A stretch of DNA of 64,000 nt from Frigoribacterium sp. CFBP 13712. Lineage in GTDB: Bacteria; Actinomycetota; Actinomycetes; Actinomycetales; Microbacteriaceae. The notes under the pieces are model-generated. The model worked only from the letters and a program-made list of their open reading frames with translations. It ran no database searches and was not told where the DNA came from. The first letter of the stretch is position 1, and every line of letters begins with the position of its first letter. Shown one piece after another: positions 9,281-18,999 of the stretch. The translations under genes and the position numbers were made by a program. The stretch spans positions 19,548 to 83,547 of the forward strand of contig NZ_JACYVH010000007.1 in NCBI RefSeq assembly GCF_014842255.1, in the 5' to 3' direction.

Positions 9281-10384
9281 CTAGCGGCCGAGCTTGGGTG
9301 CGAAGATTCGGGCGATCAGACGGGCGAGCAGGTTCAGCGCCATGACGATCAGGATGAGGGTGAGGGCCGAGGTCCACGCACGGTCGATGTAGGCGGCCGC
9401 GTCGGTGCCCTGGCTCACGTAGGAGCTGTAGGCGAAGACCGGCAGCGACTGCATGCGGCCGTCGAACAGGTTGTAGTTCATGCTCGCGGTGAAGCCGGCG
9501 GTGATCAGCAGCGGGGCGGTCTCGCCGATGATGCGCGCGATGGCGAGCATGACACCGGTCGTGATGCCGGCGATCGACGTGGGGAGGACCACCTTGAGGA
9601 TGGTCAGCCACTTCGGCACGCCGAGCGCGTACGCCGCCTCGCGCAGCTCGTTCGGCACGAGTTTCAGCATCTCCTCCGTGCTGCGGACCACCACGGGGAT
9701 CATCAGCACGGCCAGGGCGACGGAGCCGGCGGCGCCCATGCGGACGCCCTCGCCGAAGAAGATGACGAACAGGGCGTAGGCGAACAGACCCGCGACGATC
9801 GAGGGGATGCCCGTCATGACGTCGACGAAGAACGTGATCGCCCTGGCCAGACGGCCCGTGCCGTACTCGACGAGGTAGATCGCGGTCAGCAGGCCGATCG
9901 GCACCGAGATCACCGCGGCGAACGCGGTCATCAGAACGGTGCCCACGATCGCGTGCAGGCCACCGCCTCCTGCGCCGACGACGTTGCGCATCGACTGGGT
10001 GAAGAAGTCGCCGTCGAAGCGACCGGAGCCGGCGGTGACGACCGTGATCAGCAGCGAGACGAGCGGGATGAGGGCGATGATGAACGCCGACCCGACCAGG
10101 GTCGTGACGACGCGGTCCTTCGCGCGGCGGATGCCCTCGACCTGCATGGCGACCACGAAGACCAGAGCCGCGTAGAGGACGGTGCCGAGGATGAGCGCTG
10201 GCACCCAGTTGAAGCCCTCGGTGACCCCGGCGGCCTGCAGCAGGGCGAAGACGACGCCCATGATGATCCAGCTGCCGATGAGGATGATGACGGGGGCGCC
10301 CTTGGGCAGGCGTCCGGTCGTCAGGGTGTTGACGGCCTGGCTCTCGCGACGCACGCCGCTCGTGGTGGGGGTGGTCGTGGCCAT
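9281..10384 (-). CDS. pstA: Phosphate ABC transporter permease PstA
   Basis: Inner-membrane permease with a cytoplasmic N-terminus and about eight hydrophobic segments; the C-terminal binding-protein-dependent transport domain contains the loop [16 protein letters not shown], which contacts PstB. At 367 residues it is longer than the E. coli protein because two extra N-terminal helices ([17 protein letters not shown] and [17 protein letters not shown]) precede the conserved core, common in actinobacteria. ATG overlaps the pstC stop by one base (TGATG). Confidence 0.95.
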   Translation of the reverse strand: MATTTPTTSGVRRESQAVNTLTTGRLPKGAPVIILIGSWIIMGVVFALLQAAGVTEGFNWVPALILGTVLYAALVFVVAMQVEGIRRAKDRVVTTLVGSAFIIALIPLVSLLITVVTAGSGRFDGDFFTQSMRNVVGAGGGGLHAIVGTVLMTAFAAVISVPIGLLTAIYLVEYGTGRLARAITFFVDVMTGIPSIVAGLFAYALFVIFFGEGVRMGAAGSVALAVLMIPVVVRSTEEMLKLVPNELREAAYALGVPKWLTILKVVLPTSIAGITTGVMLAIARIIGETAPLLITAGFTASMNYNLFDGRMQSLPVFAYSSYVSQGTDAAAYIDRAWTSALTLILIVMALNLLARLIARIFAPKLGR

Positions 10385-11346
10385 CAGTTCGCTCCCGAGA
10401 AGGCCTTGCGGCGGTTGATGACGAAGCGGGCGATCGAGTTGACGATCAGCGTGATGACGAACAGCACGAGGCCGGTCGCGATCAGGGTGTTGATGCCGAT
10501 GTCGTGCGCCTCGGGGAACCTCAGCGCGATGTTCGCGGCGATGGTCGACGAGTTGGTGGACGTGAGGATCGCGGGGTTGATGACGAGCGCCGGCGACAGC
10601 ACGAGGGCCACGGCCATCGTCTCGCCCAGGGCGCGCCCGAGACCGAGCATGGCGGCGGAGATGATGCCGGGGCGGCCGAACGGCAGGACGGCGATCTGGA
10701 TCATCTCGAAGCGCGTGGCGCCGAGGGCCAGCGCGGCCTCTTCGTGCAGCACGGGCGTCTGGAGGAACACCTCACGGCTGAGGGCGGTGATGATCGGCAG
10801 GATCATCACGGCGAGGACGATGGAGGCGGTGAGCAGCGTCCGCCCCGTGCCCGACACCGGGCCGGCGAAGATCGGGATCCACCCGAAGGTGTCGACCAGC
10901 CAGGTGTAGAACGGCTGGATCGCGGGGGCGAGGACGATGCTGCCCCAGAGGCCGAACACGACCGACGGCACGGCGGCCAGCAGGTCGATGATGTAGCCGA
11001 GACCCTGCGCGAGGCGGCGGGGCGCGTAGTGCGAGATGAAGAGCGCGATGCCGATGGCGACGGGCAACGCCATGAGCAGGGCGAGGGCAGCCGCGTAGAC
11101 CGTTCCGAACGCGAGGGGGCCGACGTACTGGAAGAACGAGTCGGGGAACCCCGAGAGCGAGATGTCGTCGGCGTTCGCGGTGAGCGCCGGGATGCTCTGG
11201 ACGACGAGGAACAGCGCGACCGCGGCGAGGATCGCGAGGATCAGCCCGCCGGCGACGATCGTGCTGCCCGCGAAGATCCGATCGGCGGGACGACGCCGGG
11301 GTTTTGGCGCCTGGGGCGGCGCCGAGGTCGTAGCGGGGGCGGTCAT
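10384..11346 (-). CDS. pstC: Phosphate ABC transporter permease PstC
   Basis: Membrane permease partner of PstA. Six core helices after a Pro/Arg-rich cytoplasmic N-terminus; the coupling loop [15 protein letters not shown] (about residue 235) and the [16 protein letters not shown] segment identify PstC. Length 320 is usual. Preceded by a hairpin separating it from pstS, which may set the higher level of the binding protein. Confidence 0.95.
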   Translation of the reverse strand: MTAPATTSAPPQAPKPRRRPADRIFAGSTIVAGGLILAILAAVALFLVVQSIPALTANADDISLSGFPDSFFQYVGPLAFGTVYAAALALLMALPVAIGIALFISHYAPRRLAQGLGYIIDLLAAVPSVVFGLWGSIVLAPAIQPFYTWLVDTFGWIPIFAGPVSGTGRTLLTASIVLAVMILPIITALSREVFLQTPVLHEEAALALGATRFEMIQIAVLPFGRPGIISAAMLGLGRALGETMAVALVLSPALVINPAILTSTNSSTIAANIALRFPEAHDIGINTLIATGLVLFVITLIVNSIARFVINRRKAFSGAN

Positions 11347-11402
11347 CGGACGGATCCTCCGGGTGATCGGTGTTCGAGTCGAGCGGGGCGATTCAGGCAG
11401 AC

Positions 11403-11435
11403 GGCCCGGGAACGCACGCGGTGCGCCCCCGGGCC
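11403..11435 (-). terminator. Hairpin between pstS and pstC (partial terminator/attenuator)
   Basis: Outer stem ggcccggg (11403-11410) with cccgggcc (11428-11435) and an inner stem gcac/gtgc form a hairpin in the pstS transcript about 20 bases past its stop. An intergenic hairpin here would let pstS, needed in excess, be expressed above pstCAB; this role is inferred. Confidence 0.6.
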
Positions 11436-11454
11436 TGTCGTGTGGTGCGGGTCG

Positions 11455-12549
11455 TTACTTGATCAGCTCGATCGCGGCGGCGACCTGGGTCGAGAGCTCG
11501 CTCGAGATCGGAGCCGAGCCGGCGGCCTCGGCCGCGACCTGCTGGCCCTCGTCGCTCGTGACGTAGCTCAGGTACGACTTGACCAGCTCGCCCTGCGCGG
11601 CGTCCTCGTAGGACTCGCACGCGATCAGGTAGCTGACGAGGACGATCGGGTAGACGCCGGCTGCATCGGTGGTGCGGTCGATCTCGATGGCGATGTCGCC
11701 CTCGGTGCGGCCCTCCTCCTCGGGGGAGGCGTCGACGATGGCCGCGGCGGCCTCGGGCGAGTAGCCGACGAACTCGTCGCCGACCTTGACCTTGGCGACA
11801 CCGAGGTCACCGGCGCGCGAGGCGTCGGCGTAGCCGATGGTGCCGGTGCCGTTGGTGACCGCGTCGATGACACCCGAGGTGCCGGTGGCGCCCTCGCCGT
11901 CCTTCGTCGGCCAGACGCCGTCCGCCTCGGCCGTCCACACGTCGGGGGCGGTCTTGTTGAGGTAGTCGGTGAAGTTCTCGGTGGTGCCCGAGTCGTCGGC
12001 GCGGTGCACGGCCGTGATCGGCGTGCTGGGCAGGTCGACGCCGGGGTTGTCGGCGGCGATCTCGTCGGCGTCCCACGTGGTGATCGAGAGGTTGAAGATG
12101 CCGGCGATCGTGGCGGGCGACAGGTTCAGCTCGGTGATGCCGTCGAGGTTGAAGACGACCGCGATGGGCGAGACGTAGGCGGGCAGCTCGACGATGCCGG
12201 TGTCGGGCGTGCAACCGGCGAAGGTGCTCGACGAGATCTCGTCGGTGGTGAACGCACGGTCCGAGCCGGCGAAGGCGGCCGCACCGGAGATGAAGCTCTC
12301 GCGCCCGCCACCCGAACCCTGGGGGTCGTAGTTGACCGTGACGCCCTCGTTGGCCGTCTGGTAACCGGCGACCCAGGACTCCTGCGCAGCCTGCTGCGAC
12401 GAGGCGCCGATGCCGGAGATCGTGCCGGAGAGGTCGGAGCCGCCCTCGGAGGAGCCGGACGAGCCGCCTTCGTTCGTGGCGCAGGAGGCGAGGAGCATGG
12501 TGCCGACTGCGGCGATGGCGACGAGGCTGCCGGTGCGCTTGAAATTCAA
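11455..12549 (-). CDS. pstS: Phosphate-binding lipoprotein PstS
   Basis: Extracytoplasmic phosphate-binding lipoprotein delivering phosphate to PstCA. The signal peptide MNFKRTGSLVAIAAVGTMLL leads into lipobox LASC, with Cys about residue 23. Binding-domain hallmarks: GSGGGRESFI and the RADDSGTTENFTDYL segment contacting phosphate. The start is TTG at 12549: gaagga lies about seven bases upstream and the signal peptide begins immediately; no ATG/GTG fits. Length 364. Three 11-bp PHO-box-like repeats lie about 95-127 bases upstream, so induction under phosphate limitation is expected. Confidence 0.95.
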   Translation of the reverse strand: MNFKRTGSLVAIAAVGTMLLASCATNEGGSSGSSEGGSDLSGTISGIGASSQQAAQESWVAGYQTANEGVTVNYDPQGSGGGRESFISGAAAFAGSDRAFTTDEISSSTFAGCTPDTGIVELPAYVSPIAVVFNLDGITELNLSPATIAGIFNLSITTWDADEIAADNPGVDLPSTPITAVHRADDSGTTENFTDYLNKTAPDVWTAEADGVWPTKDGEGATGTSGVIDAVTNGTGTIGYADASRAGDLGVAKVKVGDEFVGYSPEAAAAIVDASPEEEGRTEGDIAIEIDRTTDAAGVYPIVLVSYLIACESYEDAAQGELVKSYLSYVTSDEGQQVAAEAAGSAPISSELSTQVAAAIELIK

Positions 12550-12643
12550 GTGTGATTCCTTCTCGGGTGGTGACGACTGTGTTCTGAGACCGGGTTCCGG
12601 CCCCTGCGAGACGCTACGTCGACGGGTTAACCACGGTCGCCCG

Positions 12644-12676
12644 TCTCGGTGAACGGCAGGTAAACGGGCGGGGAAC
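12644..12676 (-). promoter_or_regulatory. PHO box upstream of pstS (three 11-bp direct repeats)
   Basis: On the minus strand three adjacent 11-mers read GTTCCCCGCCC, GTTTACCTGCC and GTTCACCGAGA, exactly in phase. They match the form of PhoP-type direct repeat units known in Streptomyces (consensus around GTTCACC). A GGTTAAC lies nearby at 12625-12631. The likely binder is the RegX3-type regulator at 34.4 kb. Confidence 0.75.
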
Positions 12677-12727
12677 ATCGGAGCCGTCCGCGGCGGCGCT
12701 CCGACGCGTTCCGCGCGCCAGGGTGTT

Positions 12728-12959
12728 GGTGTGCGAATCGCGACGGATCTGGGGCGGAACGGGGTGTTTCGACGAAGATGAGCGGCGTGCCGCGGCCGTT
12801 CGGTCGGGTTCGGCACGGCTGCAGCCGTCCGCGCGGTCGCGATCTGCACGCGGGGCGCGGTCGCGATGTGCGCAGGGGCGGGCGCGGTCGCGATTTGCAC
12901 AGTCGTCGGGCGCCGCGCGTGGGCAGGGCGGCGCCGCGCGCGGGCCGGGCGGCGCCGCG
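12728..12959. repeat. Intergenic repeat-rich stretch (gcgcggtcgcgatNtgcac)
   Basis: Three direct copies of the 19-base word gcgcggtcgcgatctgcac and close variants at 12831-12849, 12855-12873 and 12882-12900, plus an inverted relative (gtgcgaatcgcgac) at 12731-12744. It is followed by a run of gcgccgcgcg words to the Nudix stop codon. No gene; the first part (12677-12727) is the far upstream region of pstS. Confidence 0.7.
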
Positions 12960-13901
12960 TCAGGCGAGCGGGCCGTGCGTCTCGACGGCGACCAGCGAGG
13001 CGTCGGTGGTCGACACGTGCAGCACCGTGTACTCGCCCGGCGACAACGAGGAGGCGCGGCGCAGATCGAGCCGTTCGCCCCCCTTGGTCGCGAGCGCGAT
13101 CTGACGGATCAGCTCGGGCAGCACGGGACCGTGGCTGCAGAGCACCGCACTGGTGCGCTTCTTGAGACGCTTAGCGACGACGCTCGCGACGTCGTCGGAA
13201 CCGTTCTCGAACGAGTCCTGGCTGATGGCGTCGGTCTGCTTGACGCCGACGCGGGTGAGCGCCGAGAGGGGCTCGAGCGTGGCGAGGCAGCGGGCGGCCG
13301 TGCTGCTGACGATCCGCTGCGGTGACCAGGCGGCGATCCCGGGGGCGATCGACTTGGCCTGCCGTCGACCGGCGGGGAGCAGCGGTCGCGTGGCGTCCGA
13401 GCCGCTCCAGTCGCCGGGGGCGGTCGTCTTGGCATGACGCAGGGCGACGAGGGCGAAGGTGCGGGCGTTCTTCGCCGCGACGCGGTCGGCGAATCGCGCG
13501 AGCACGTCGGCGTCGCGCTCGTAGGTCAGCTTCGCGCGGGCCTTGTCGATGCCGACCCACTCGATGGCGCCGACCTCGCTGTTGGGCGTGAACTCGCCGG
13601 CGGCGACGAAGGCCTCGTCGGTGACCTCGGCGGCCCAGTAGTGCACGATCTTGTCGCGGCCGCCGGGCATGACGTACTCGACGTGCCCGAGGGGGGCGCC
13701 GAGGGCGACCCGGTAGCCGGTCTCCTCCCGGATCTCGCGCACGGCCGCCTGAGGCGTCGACTCGCCGGGGTCGACCTTGCCCTTGGGCAGCGACACGTCG
13801 CCGTGATGATCGCGGTGGATCAGCAGCACCCGGGCCTTGCCGTCGACGAAGCGGAAGAGCACGGCGCCCGCGGCGACGACGGTCGTCGAGGCGACGGTCA
13901 C
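12960..13901 (-). CDS. Nudix hydrolase fused to a SixA-type histidine phosphatase domain (MutT1-like)
   Basis: 313 residues in two domains. Residues 1-140 are a Nudix hydrolase with a complete Nudix box (GKVDPGEST, then REIREETGY). Residues 150-313 are a histidine-phosphatase domain beginning with LVALRHAKT (RH active site around 155) with a late [10 protein letters not shown]. This organisation is that of mycobacterial MutT1, which hydrolyses 8-oxo-GTP and diadenosine polyphosphates. The GTG start overlaps the ppk stop (GTGA), so it is made with polyphosphate kinase; a link with nucleotide or polyphosphate metabolism is plausible. Its own frame carries a GGAGGCGCGG motif at 13050. Confidence 0.88.
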   Translation of the reverse strand: MTVASTTVVAAGAVLFRFVDGKARVLLIHRDHHGDVSLPKGKVDPGESTPQAAVREIREETGYRVALGAPLGHVEYVMPGGRDKIVHYWAAEVTDEAFVAAGEFTPNSEVGAIEWVGIDKARAKLTYERDADVLARFADRVAAKNARTFALVALRHAKTTAPGDWSGSDATRPLLPAGRRQAKSIAPGIAAWSPQRIVSSTAARCLATLEPLSALTRVGVKQTDAISQDSFENGSDDVASVVAKRLKKRTSAVLCSHGPVLPELIRQIALATKGGERLDLRRASSLSPGEYTVLHVSTTDASLVAVETHGPLA

Positions 13902-16066
13902 CGGCTGCTCCGCTTGCGCTGGTTGATCTGCTTCATCAGCGCGTTCTGCAGGTCGACCAGAGGGCGGCCCGACTCGTCGCGCGCGTGCCGCGTCCACGTG
14001 CCGTCGGCCTCGAGCCACCACGAGGCGGTCTCGTCGCTCATGGCGCTCTCGAACAGCGACGCCACCTCGTCGAGGTGGTTCTGCTGGGTGAGGCGGACGA
14101 GCGCCTCGACGCGGCGGTCGAGGTTGCGGTGCATCATGTCGGCACTGCCGATGAACAGCTGCGGGTCGCCGTCGTTCGCGAACCAGAAGAGCCTGGAGTG
14201 CTCGAGGTAGCGGCCGAGGATGGATCGGACCCGGATGGTCTCGCTCAGACCGGGCTGCCCGGGCTTGATGGTGCAGATGCCGCGCACCCAGACGTCTACC
14301 GGCACCCCGGCCTGGCTGGCCTTGTAGAGCGCGTCGATGATCTGCTCGTCGACGATCGAGTTGATCTTGATCTTGATGCCCGACGGGCGACCGGCCTGGG
14401 CGTTCTCGATCTCGTTCTGGATCTGCTTCAGCAGACCGCGGCGGAGATAGCGCGGCGCGACCAGCAGGCGCTTGAACTTCTTCTCGATGGCGTAGCCGGA
14501 GAGCTCGTTGAACAGACGCGTGAGGTCTTTGCCGACCTGGTCGTCGGACGTGAAGAGACCCATGTCTTCGTAGATGCGGCTCGTCTTCGGGTTGTAGTTG
14601 CCCGTGCCGATGTGCGTGTAGTGCTTGAGCGTGCCCTTCTCCTGGCGGATGACCAGGGCGAGCTTGCAGTGCGTCTTCAAGCCGACGAGGCCGTAGACGA
14701 CGTGCACGCCGGCCTTCTCGAGCTTGCGGGCCCAGGTGATGTTGTTCTGCTCGTCGAACCGGGCCTTGACCTCGACCAGCGCCAGCACCTGCTTGCCCGA
14801 CTCGGCGGCGTCGATCAGGGCCTCGATGATGGGCGAGTCGCCGCTGGTGCGGTACAGCGTCTGCTTGATGGCCAGCACGTTGGGGTCGGCGGCCGCCTGC
14901 TCGAGGAACGCCTGGACGCTCGTCGCGAACGACTCGTACGGGTGGTGCACGAGGATGTCCTGGCGGGCGATGCTGGCGAACATGTCGGGCTTCATGTTCG
15001 GCTCGGTCGGCTGCAGCTGCACGGCCGTGGTGGGCAGGTGCTTCGGGTACTTGAGGTCGGGGCGCGACATCTTCGTGATCTCGAACAGCCCGGCGAGGTC
15101 GAGCGGCGCGGGCAGCTTGTAGACCTCTTGATCGGTCACGTCGAGCTCGCGCACGAGCAGCTCGAGCGTCACGGGATCCATGTCGTCGGTGATCTCGAGA
15201 CGGATCGGGGGCCCGAAGCGACGACGCAGCAGCTCGCGTTCGAGGGCCTGGATGAGGTTCTCCGACTCGTCTTCGTCGACCTCGACGTCTTCGTTGCGGG
15301 TGACGCGGAACACATGGTGCTCGACGACCTCCATGCCCGGGAACAGGTCTTGCAGGTGGTTCGCGATGAGGTCTTCGAGGGGGATGAACCGCACGCGCCC
15401 GGATTCGTCGTCGGGGAGCTGGACGAAGCGCGGCAGCATCTGCGGCACCTTCAGGCGCGCGAACTCCTGTCGCATCGTCTTCGGGTTGCGGACCCGAATG
15501 GACAGGTTGAGCGACAGCCCCGAGATGTACGGGAACGGGTGCGCCGGGTCGACGGCGAGCGGCATCAGCACGGGGAAGATCTGCTCGGTGAAGATCTCGC
15601 GCATGCGCACGCGGTCGGCCTCTTCGAGGTCGGACCACTTCTCGACGTGGATGCCGGCCTCGTCGAGGTCGGGCTTGACGATGTCCAGGAACGCGCGCGC
15701 GTGCCGCTCTTGCAGCTCGTGCGCCTTGTTGCTGATATCGGCCAGCACCTCGTTCGGACCGCGGCCGACGTTGGTCGGCACCGCCAGCCCGGTCGCGATG
15801 CGACGCTTCAGACCGGCCACGCGGACCATGAAGAACTCGTCGAGGTTGCTCGCGAAGATCGCCAGGAAGTTCGCCCGCTCGAGCAGGGGGGTGCTCGGGT
15901 CTTCGGCGAGCTCGAGCACCCGCTGGTTGAACGAGAGCCAGCTGAGCTCACGGTCGAGGTACCGCTCGGCGGGGAGGGTGCCGTCTTCGAAGCTGACGAT
16001 CTCGTCGAAGTCGTCGAGGAAGTCGGGGGTGACGCCGGCGCCGTCGACTCGGGGTTCGCTGTCCAT
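13898..16066 (-). CDS. ppk1: Polyphosphate kinase 1
   Basis: Reversibly polymerises the gamma-phosphate of ATP into polyphosphate. 722 residues with the usual four-domain order: N-terminal helical domain ([16 protein letters not shown]), head domain, and two PLD-like C-terminal domains. The phosphorylated and assisting histidines are in KTHCKLALV (about residue 465) and [16 protein letters not shown] (about 480). Start at 16066 is conventional. A two-unit PHO-box-like element lies 40-61 bases upstream, so ppk is probably phosphate-controlled like pstS. Operon: ppk1 then the Nudix/SixA gene. Confidence 0.97.
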   Translation of the reverse strand: MDSEPRVDGAGVTPDFLDDFDEIVSFEDGTLPAERYLDRELSWLSFNQRVLELAEDPSTPLLERANFLAIFASNLDEFFMVRVAGLKRRIATGLAVPTNVGRGPNEVLADISNKAHELQERHARAFLDIVKPDLDEAGIHVEKWSDLEEADRVRMREIFTEQIFPVLMPLAVDPAHPFPYISGLSLNLSIRVRNPKTMRQEFARLKVPQMLPRFVQLPDDESGRVRFIPLEDLIANHLQDLFPGMEVVEHHVFRVTRNEDVEVDEDESENLIQALERELLRRRFGPPIRLEITDDMDPVTLELLVRELDVTDQEVYKLPAPLDLAGLFEITKMSRPDLKYPKHLPTTAVQLQPTEPNMKPDMFASIARQDILVHHPYESFATSVQAFLEQAAADPNVLAIKQTLYRTSGDSPIIEALIDAAESGKQVLALVEVKARFDEQNNITWARKLEKAGVHVVYGLVGLKTHCKLALVIRQEKGTLKHYTHIGTGNYNPKTSRIYEDMGLFTSDDQVGKDLTRLFNELSGYAIEKKFKRLLVAPRYLRRGLLKQIQNEIENAQAGRPSGIKIKINSIVDEQIIDALYKASQAGVPVDVWVRGICTIKPGQPGLSETIRVRSILGRYLEHSRLFWFANDGDPQLFIGSADMMHRNLDRRVEALVRLTQQNHLDEVASLFESAMSDETASWWLEADGTWTRHARDESGRPLVDLQNALMKQINQRKRSSR

Positions 16067-16105
16067 CGTCCTATCGTGCCACCGCCCGGGCCCCTCGCGA
16101 CGCCG

Positions 16106-16127
16106 CTCAGGTAAACGGTGGATGACG
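16106..16127 (-). promoter_or_regulatory. PHO-box-like pair upstream of ppk1
   Basis: Minus strand: CGTCATCCACC followed directly by GTTTACCTGAG. Each matches the Streptomyces PhoP unit consensus at about nine of eleven positions and the second nearly equals the middle pstS unit (GTTTACCTGCC). The pair ends 40 bases before the ATG; a weak CACGAT six bases before the ATG may be the -10. Confidence 0.6.
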
Positions 16128-16165
16128 AGGCCCGGCGGGCGCCCTGAGGAGGAGCGGTGCGGGTG

Positions 16166-17200
16166 TCAGAGAGCGCCTCCCCGCAGTCGCGCGACCGACC
16201 GCCAGGTGATCGTGCGCCACAGCCACTCGACCGGCCCGTACGACAGGCGGGTCAGCCAGAGGCGGCTCGCCACGGCCTGCACGACGAGCAGCCCGAGGGC
16301 CAGCAGCAGGCCGGGGGTCGGGTCCGATCGCTCCGATGCGTCGACGCCCGGGACGAGCGCCACGACGGACGCGATCACGATCGAGGCCGACACGTAGTTC
16401 GTCAGAGCCATGCGCCCCAGCGCCTCGAAGGCGGCGGCGAGGACGCGTCGCACCGGCGTGCGCCAGAGCAGCGCGAACCCGGTGACGTACGCGACGGACA
16501 GGACCATGCCCACGGATTCCGCGACGAAGCCGTACGACAGCTCGGGGCCGAGGAGGAGCTGCAGTGCGGCGCCGGCCGCACCCACCAGGGCTGAAACGAC
16601 GAACACCCGGACGACGCGTGGCCCGCCGCGCTCGAGGGCGGCGGGCAGCCCGAACGACGCCGAGGCCGAGCCGAGCGCCAGCAGGCCCGGCACGGTGGCC
16701 ATCCCGCCGCCGACGGCGAAGCCGGCCGCCAGCAGCACGACCCCCGCCACGGCGACGATCACGCGGGGGGCGAGGATCGCGAGGGGGAGGATCAGCAGCC
16801 CGCCGACGGCGTAGATCCGCAGGACGTCGCCGGGGAACACGAGCGCGTGCAGCAGGCCCATGCCGAACAGGGCCCCGAGTCGGAGCAGCAGCGGCGGCCA
16901 CGGCGACGAGCCCCGGCGCCGCGCCGACGTCACGATCAGCTGCAGGCTGAGGCCGAAGAGGAAGCAGAAGATCGGGACGAAGCGCGACTCGACGAGCAGA
17001 TCGAGGGCGGTGGCGCCGACGCTCGGTCGCCAGTCGCCGGCCTCGAGGCCGTAGCCGAGCGTCGTCAGCGACCCCACGTTGGTCAGGAGGATGCCCGCGA
17101 GCGCGAAGCCCCGGATGGTGTCGACGAGCCGCCAGCGGGTCGACGACGGTGGCGAGGGAGGCGCGGTGACGGAGTCGAGAGACGATCCAGTATGAGACAT
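16166..17200 (-). CDS. DUF418-family (YeiB-like) membrane protein
   Basis: 344-residue polytopic protein with about nine or ten hydrophobic helices. The N-terminal RLVDTIRGFALAGILLTNVG is the characteristic first-helix motif of the YeiB/DUF418 group, and the C-terminal part (GRMALTNYVSAS, later YGPVEWLWRTITW) is the DUF418 domain proper. Function is unknown, and transport or acyl-group handling has only been suggested for relatives. Monocistronic on the minus strand between a terminator and ppk1. Confidence 0.85.
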   Translation of the reverse strand: MSHTGSSLDSVTAPPSPPSSTRWRLVDTIRGFALAGILLTNVGSLTTLGYGLEAGDWRPSVGATALDLLVESRFVPIFCFLFGLSLQLIVTSARRRGSSPWPPLLLRLGALFGMGLLHALVFPGDVLRIYAVGGLLILPLAILAPRVIVAVAGVVLLAAGFAVGGGMATVPGLLALGSASASFGLPAALERGGPRVVRVFVVSALVGAAGAALQLLLGPELSYGFVAESVGMVLSVAYVTGFALLWRTPVRRVLAAAFEALGRMALTNYVSASIVIASVVALVPGVDASERSDPTPGLLLALGLLVVQAVASRLWLTRLSYGPVEWLWRTITWRSVARLRGGAL

Positions 17201-17235
17201 GCCACGATTCTGGCACCGGGCCTCCTGAACGACGT

Positions 17236-17281
17236 CGTCCCACCGGATGACATCGCCGGGGCGGTGTCGTCCGATGGGACG
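17236..17281 (-). terminator. Terminator of the 72-aa membrane protein gene
   Basis: Arms 17236-17256 and 17261-17281 pair over 21 positions with three mismatches that are G-U in RNA, loop CGGG. It lies 13 bases after the 17295 stop codon reading leftward and before the DUF418 gene. Confidence 0.7.
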
Positions 17282-17294
17282 AGGGTGTTCGGGC

Positions 17295-17513
17295 TTACTT
17301 CTCCTCCTGCTTCAGCGCGAGGCCGAGAGCGAAGAACGTGGGCGCCCAGTGGCCGATGAAGATGCCCCAGCGGTCGGACTGCGCCTTGTCGGACGAGTCC
17401 TTGCCCTGCGAGGCGAGCCAGGCGACGAGCGCGATGACGATGGAGGCGAAGCCGCCCCAGTAGGCGTGCTTGCTCTGGACTCCGAGGTCCGAGACGAATT
17501 TGACGGGGTTCAT
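17295..17513 (-). CDS. Small two-helix membrane protein (72 aa), unknown function
   Basis: MNPVKFVSDLGVQSKHAYWG begins the protein; two hydrophobic segments (GFASIVIALVAWLASQ around residues 21-36 and IFIGHWAPTFFALGLAL around 51-67) are separated by a polar Lys/Asp/Ser linker. The ATG at 17513 has gaggag-type purines upstream and the frame ends in TAA. No family recognised. A pair of GGGGTACA repeats about 140-155 bases upstream resembles one before the DUF2945 gene at 55.8 kb, hinting at shared, perhaps stress-linked control. Confidence 0.75.
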   Translation of the reverse strand: MNPVKFVSDLGVQSKHAYWGGFASIVIALVAWLASQGKDSSDKAQSDRWGIFIGHWAPTFFALGLALKQEEK

Positions 17514-17648
17514 GGTGGTCTCCTGTGCTGCGGTCGAGGCGTGGTCTGTTCCGGTCGACCTCAATCCACACCCTGCCGCTGAGAGCGCCATGGCAGATCG
17601 TCGTCCCCCTGGGGAGTAAGCGCCATCGCACCCGTCAGCAGCCCGATC

Positions 17649-17668
17649 TGTACCCCGTTCTGTACCCC
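17649..17668 (-). promoter_or_regulatory. GGGGTACA direct repeat pair
   Basis: Minus strand has GGGGTACA twice (17661-17668 and 17649-17656), 12 bp apart. The same octamer occurs twice, 13 bp apart, upstream of the DUF2945 gene. Possible regulator site; the binder is unknown. Confidence 0.4.
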
Positions 17669-17697
17669 GTGCCGGGGCGAGGGCCCCGTTGTCCGGG

Positions 17698-18999
17698 CTA
17701 GGCCCAGCCGCCGACGTACCCCTCGACGTCGGGCTCGTCGACGAGTCGCACCACGGAGGGGCTGCAGCGCTCGACGGTCTCGTGCAGCGCGTCCGAACCC
17801 CAGCGTCGACCTCTGATCGCCGCTCGCCGGGAGCTGACGGTGAGGAGGGTCGCGCCCTCGTCGTCGACGTAGACGATCGCCCCGGGCCCGCGTCCGTCCA
17901 GCTCGGCGACGGCCCGCCGCAGCTCGCCGTCGCGCACCCGCACCGGCGCGTCGGCGACCACCACGTCGACCCTGACCCGGTCGAGCCGACGGCCGTCGAT
18001 CGCCAGCCCGGCGTCGTCGCCGACCACCGGCGCCCCGACGACCGACGCCTCGGGCACCTCCGCCAGGATCGAGTCCAGGCAGACGAACCGCGCCGCCTCG
18101 CCTCCCGTGAGGGGACCATGCAGGGCGACGTCGGCGTGCGGTCCGCGCAGCGCCCGGCCGCGGGACCCGGGGGCGGGCACGAGATCGGCGAGCAGCAGGG
18201 CCTCGGCGTTCTTCGCCCGTTGTCGATCGGCCAGGTCGCGGCCCGACCACTCCGGCCCGTCGTGCCAGGCCACGGCCGACGGCACGTGCGCCAGCACACC
18301 GCCCGCGAGCCAGGCGCGGTAGGCCCACTCCCAGTCCTCGCCGCCGTAGCGGGTGAACGCCTCGTCGTAGCCGCCGGTGTCGGCGAACAGGTCGGCCGAG
18401 CAGGCGGTGACCGCGCCGATCACGAAGCGGTACGAGCGGTCGTCGGCGTCGAGCAGATCTCGCGAGTCGGCGTACGCGCGGCGGAGCCAGGCCGGCTCGT
18501 CCAGTTCGAGGGCGGGGGCGACCTGCTCGACCCGTGCCTCCTCGGGGGCCCGATCGAGCGCCGCATGACGTCGGCGACCGGCCGCGACGACGTCCGAGGC
18601 GAGGGCGGGCAGGCGGGTCAGCTCGCGCACGTAGTCGGGCTCGGGCGCGGTGTCGGCGTCGAGGAAGCACAGCACGTCTCCGTCGGCGACCGAGGCGCCG
18701 AGGTTGCGGGCGGCGGCGAGGCGGAACCCGCGGTCCTCCTGCACGACGAGTCGCACACCGTCGGGCACGCGCGGCGTCTCGGGCGACCCGTCGTCGACCA
18801 CCACCACCTCGAGTCGGGAGGCCGGGTGCGTCTGTCGGGCGAGTGCGAGCAGCGTGCGGTCCAGCTGCGCCTGCTGCCGGTAGTGCGCCACGACGACGGT
18901 GACCGAGGGAGGCGCGGGTGGCGTCACCCCGTCGAGGAGGTCCCAGCGGTTCCCCGGCAGGGCGCGCCCACGCCCGGGTCGGGGCGTCGGGCCGGTCAC
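17698..18999 (-). CDS. Family 2 glycosyltransferase with C-terminal extension
   Basis: GT-A fold enzyme of 433 residues. TVVVAHYRQQAQLDRTLLAL and EVVVVDDGSPE form the nucleotide-binding start, CFLDADTAPEPDYV the DxD-like metal site, and YGGEDWEWAYRAWLAGG the family's ED acceptor/base motif. The last about 140 residues (after VALHGPL) form an extra domain I do not recognise. Start GTG 18999 overlaps the upstream gene's stop (GTGA), so it is coupled to the GT4-like gene. Donor and acceptor are unknown; cytoplasmic, no membrane helix. Confidence 0.85.
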   Translation of the reverse strand: MTGPTPRPGRGRALPGNRWDLLDGVTPPAPPSVTVVVAHYRQQAQLDRTLLALARQTHPASRLEVVVVDDGSPETPRVPDGVRLVVQEDRGFRLAAARNLGASVADGDVLCFLDADTAPEPDYVRELTRLPALASDVVAAGRRRHAALDRAPEEARVEQVAPALELDEPAWLRRAYADSRDLLDADDRSYRFVIGAVTACSADLFADTGGYDEAFTRYGGEDWEWAYRAWLAGGVLAHVPSAVAWHDGPEWSGRDLADRQRAKNAEALLLADLVPAPGSRGRALRGPHADVALHGPLTGGEAARFVCLDSILAEVPEASVVGAPVVGDDAGLAIDGRRLDRVRVDVVVADAPVRVRDGELRRAVAELDGRGPGAIVYVDDEGATLLTVSSRRAAIRGRRWGSDALHETVERCSPSVVRLVDEPDVEGYVGGWA

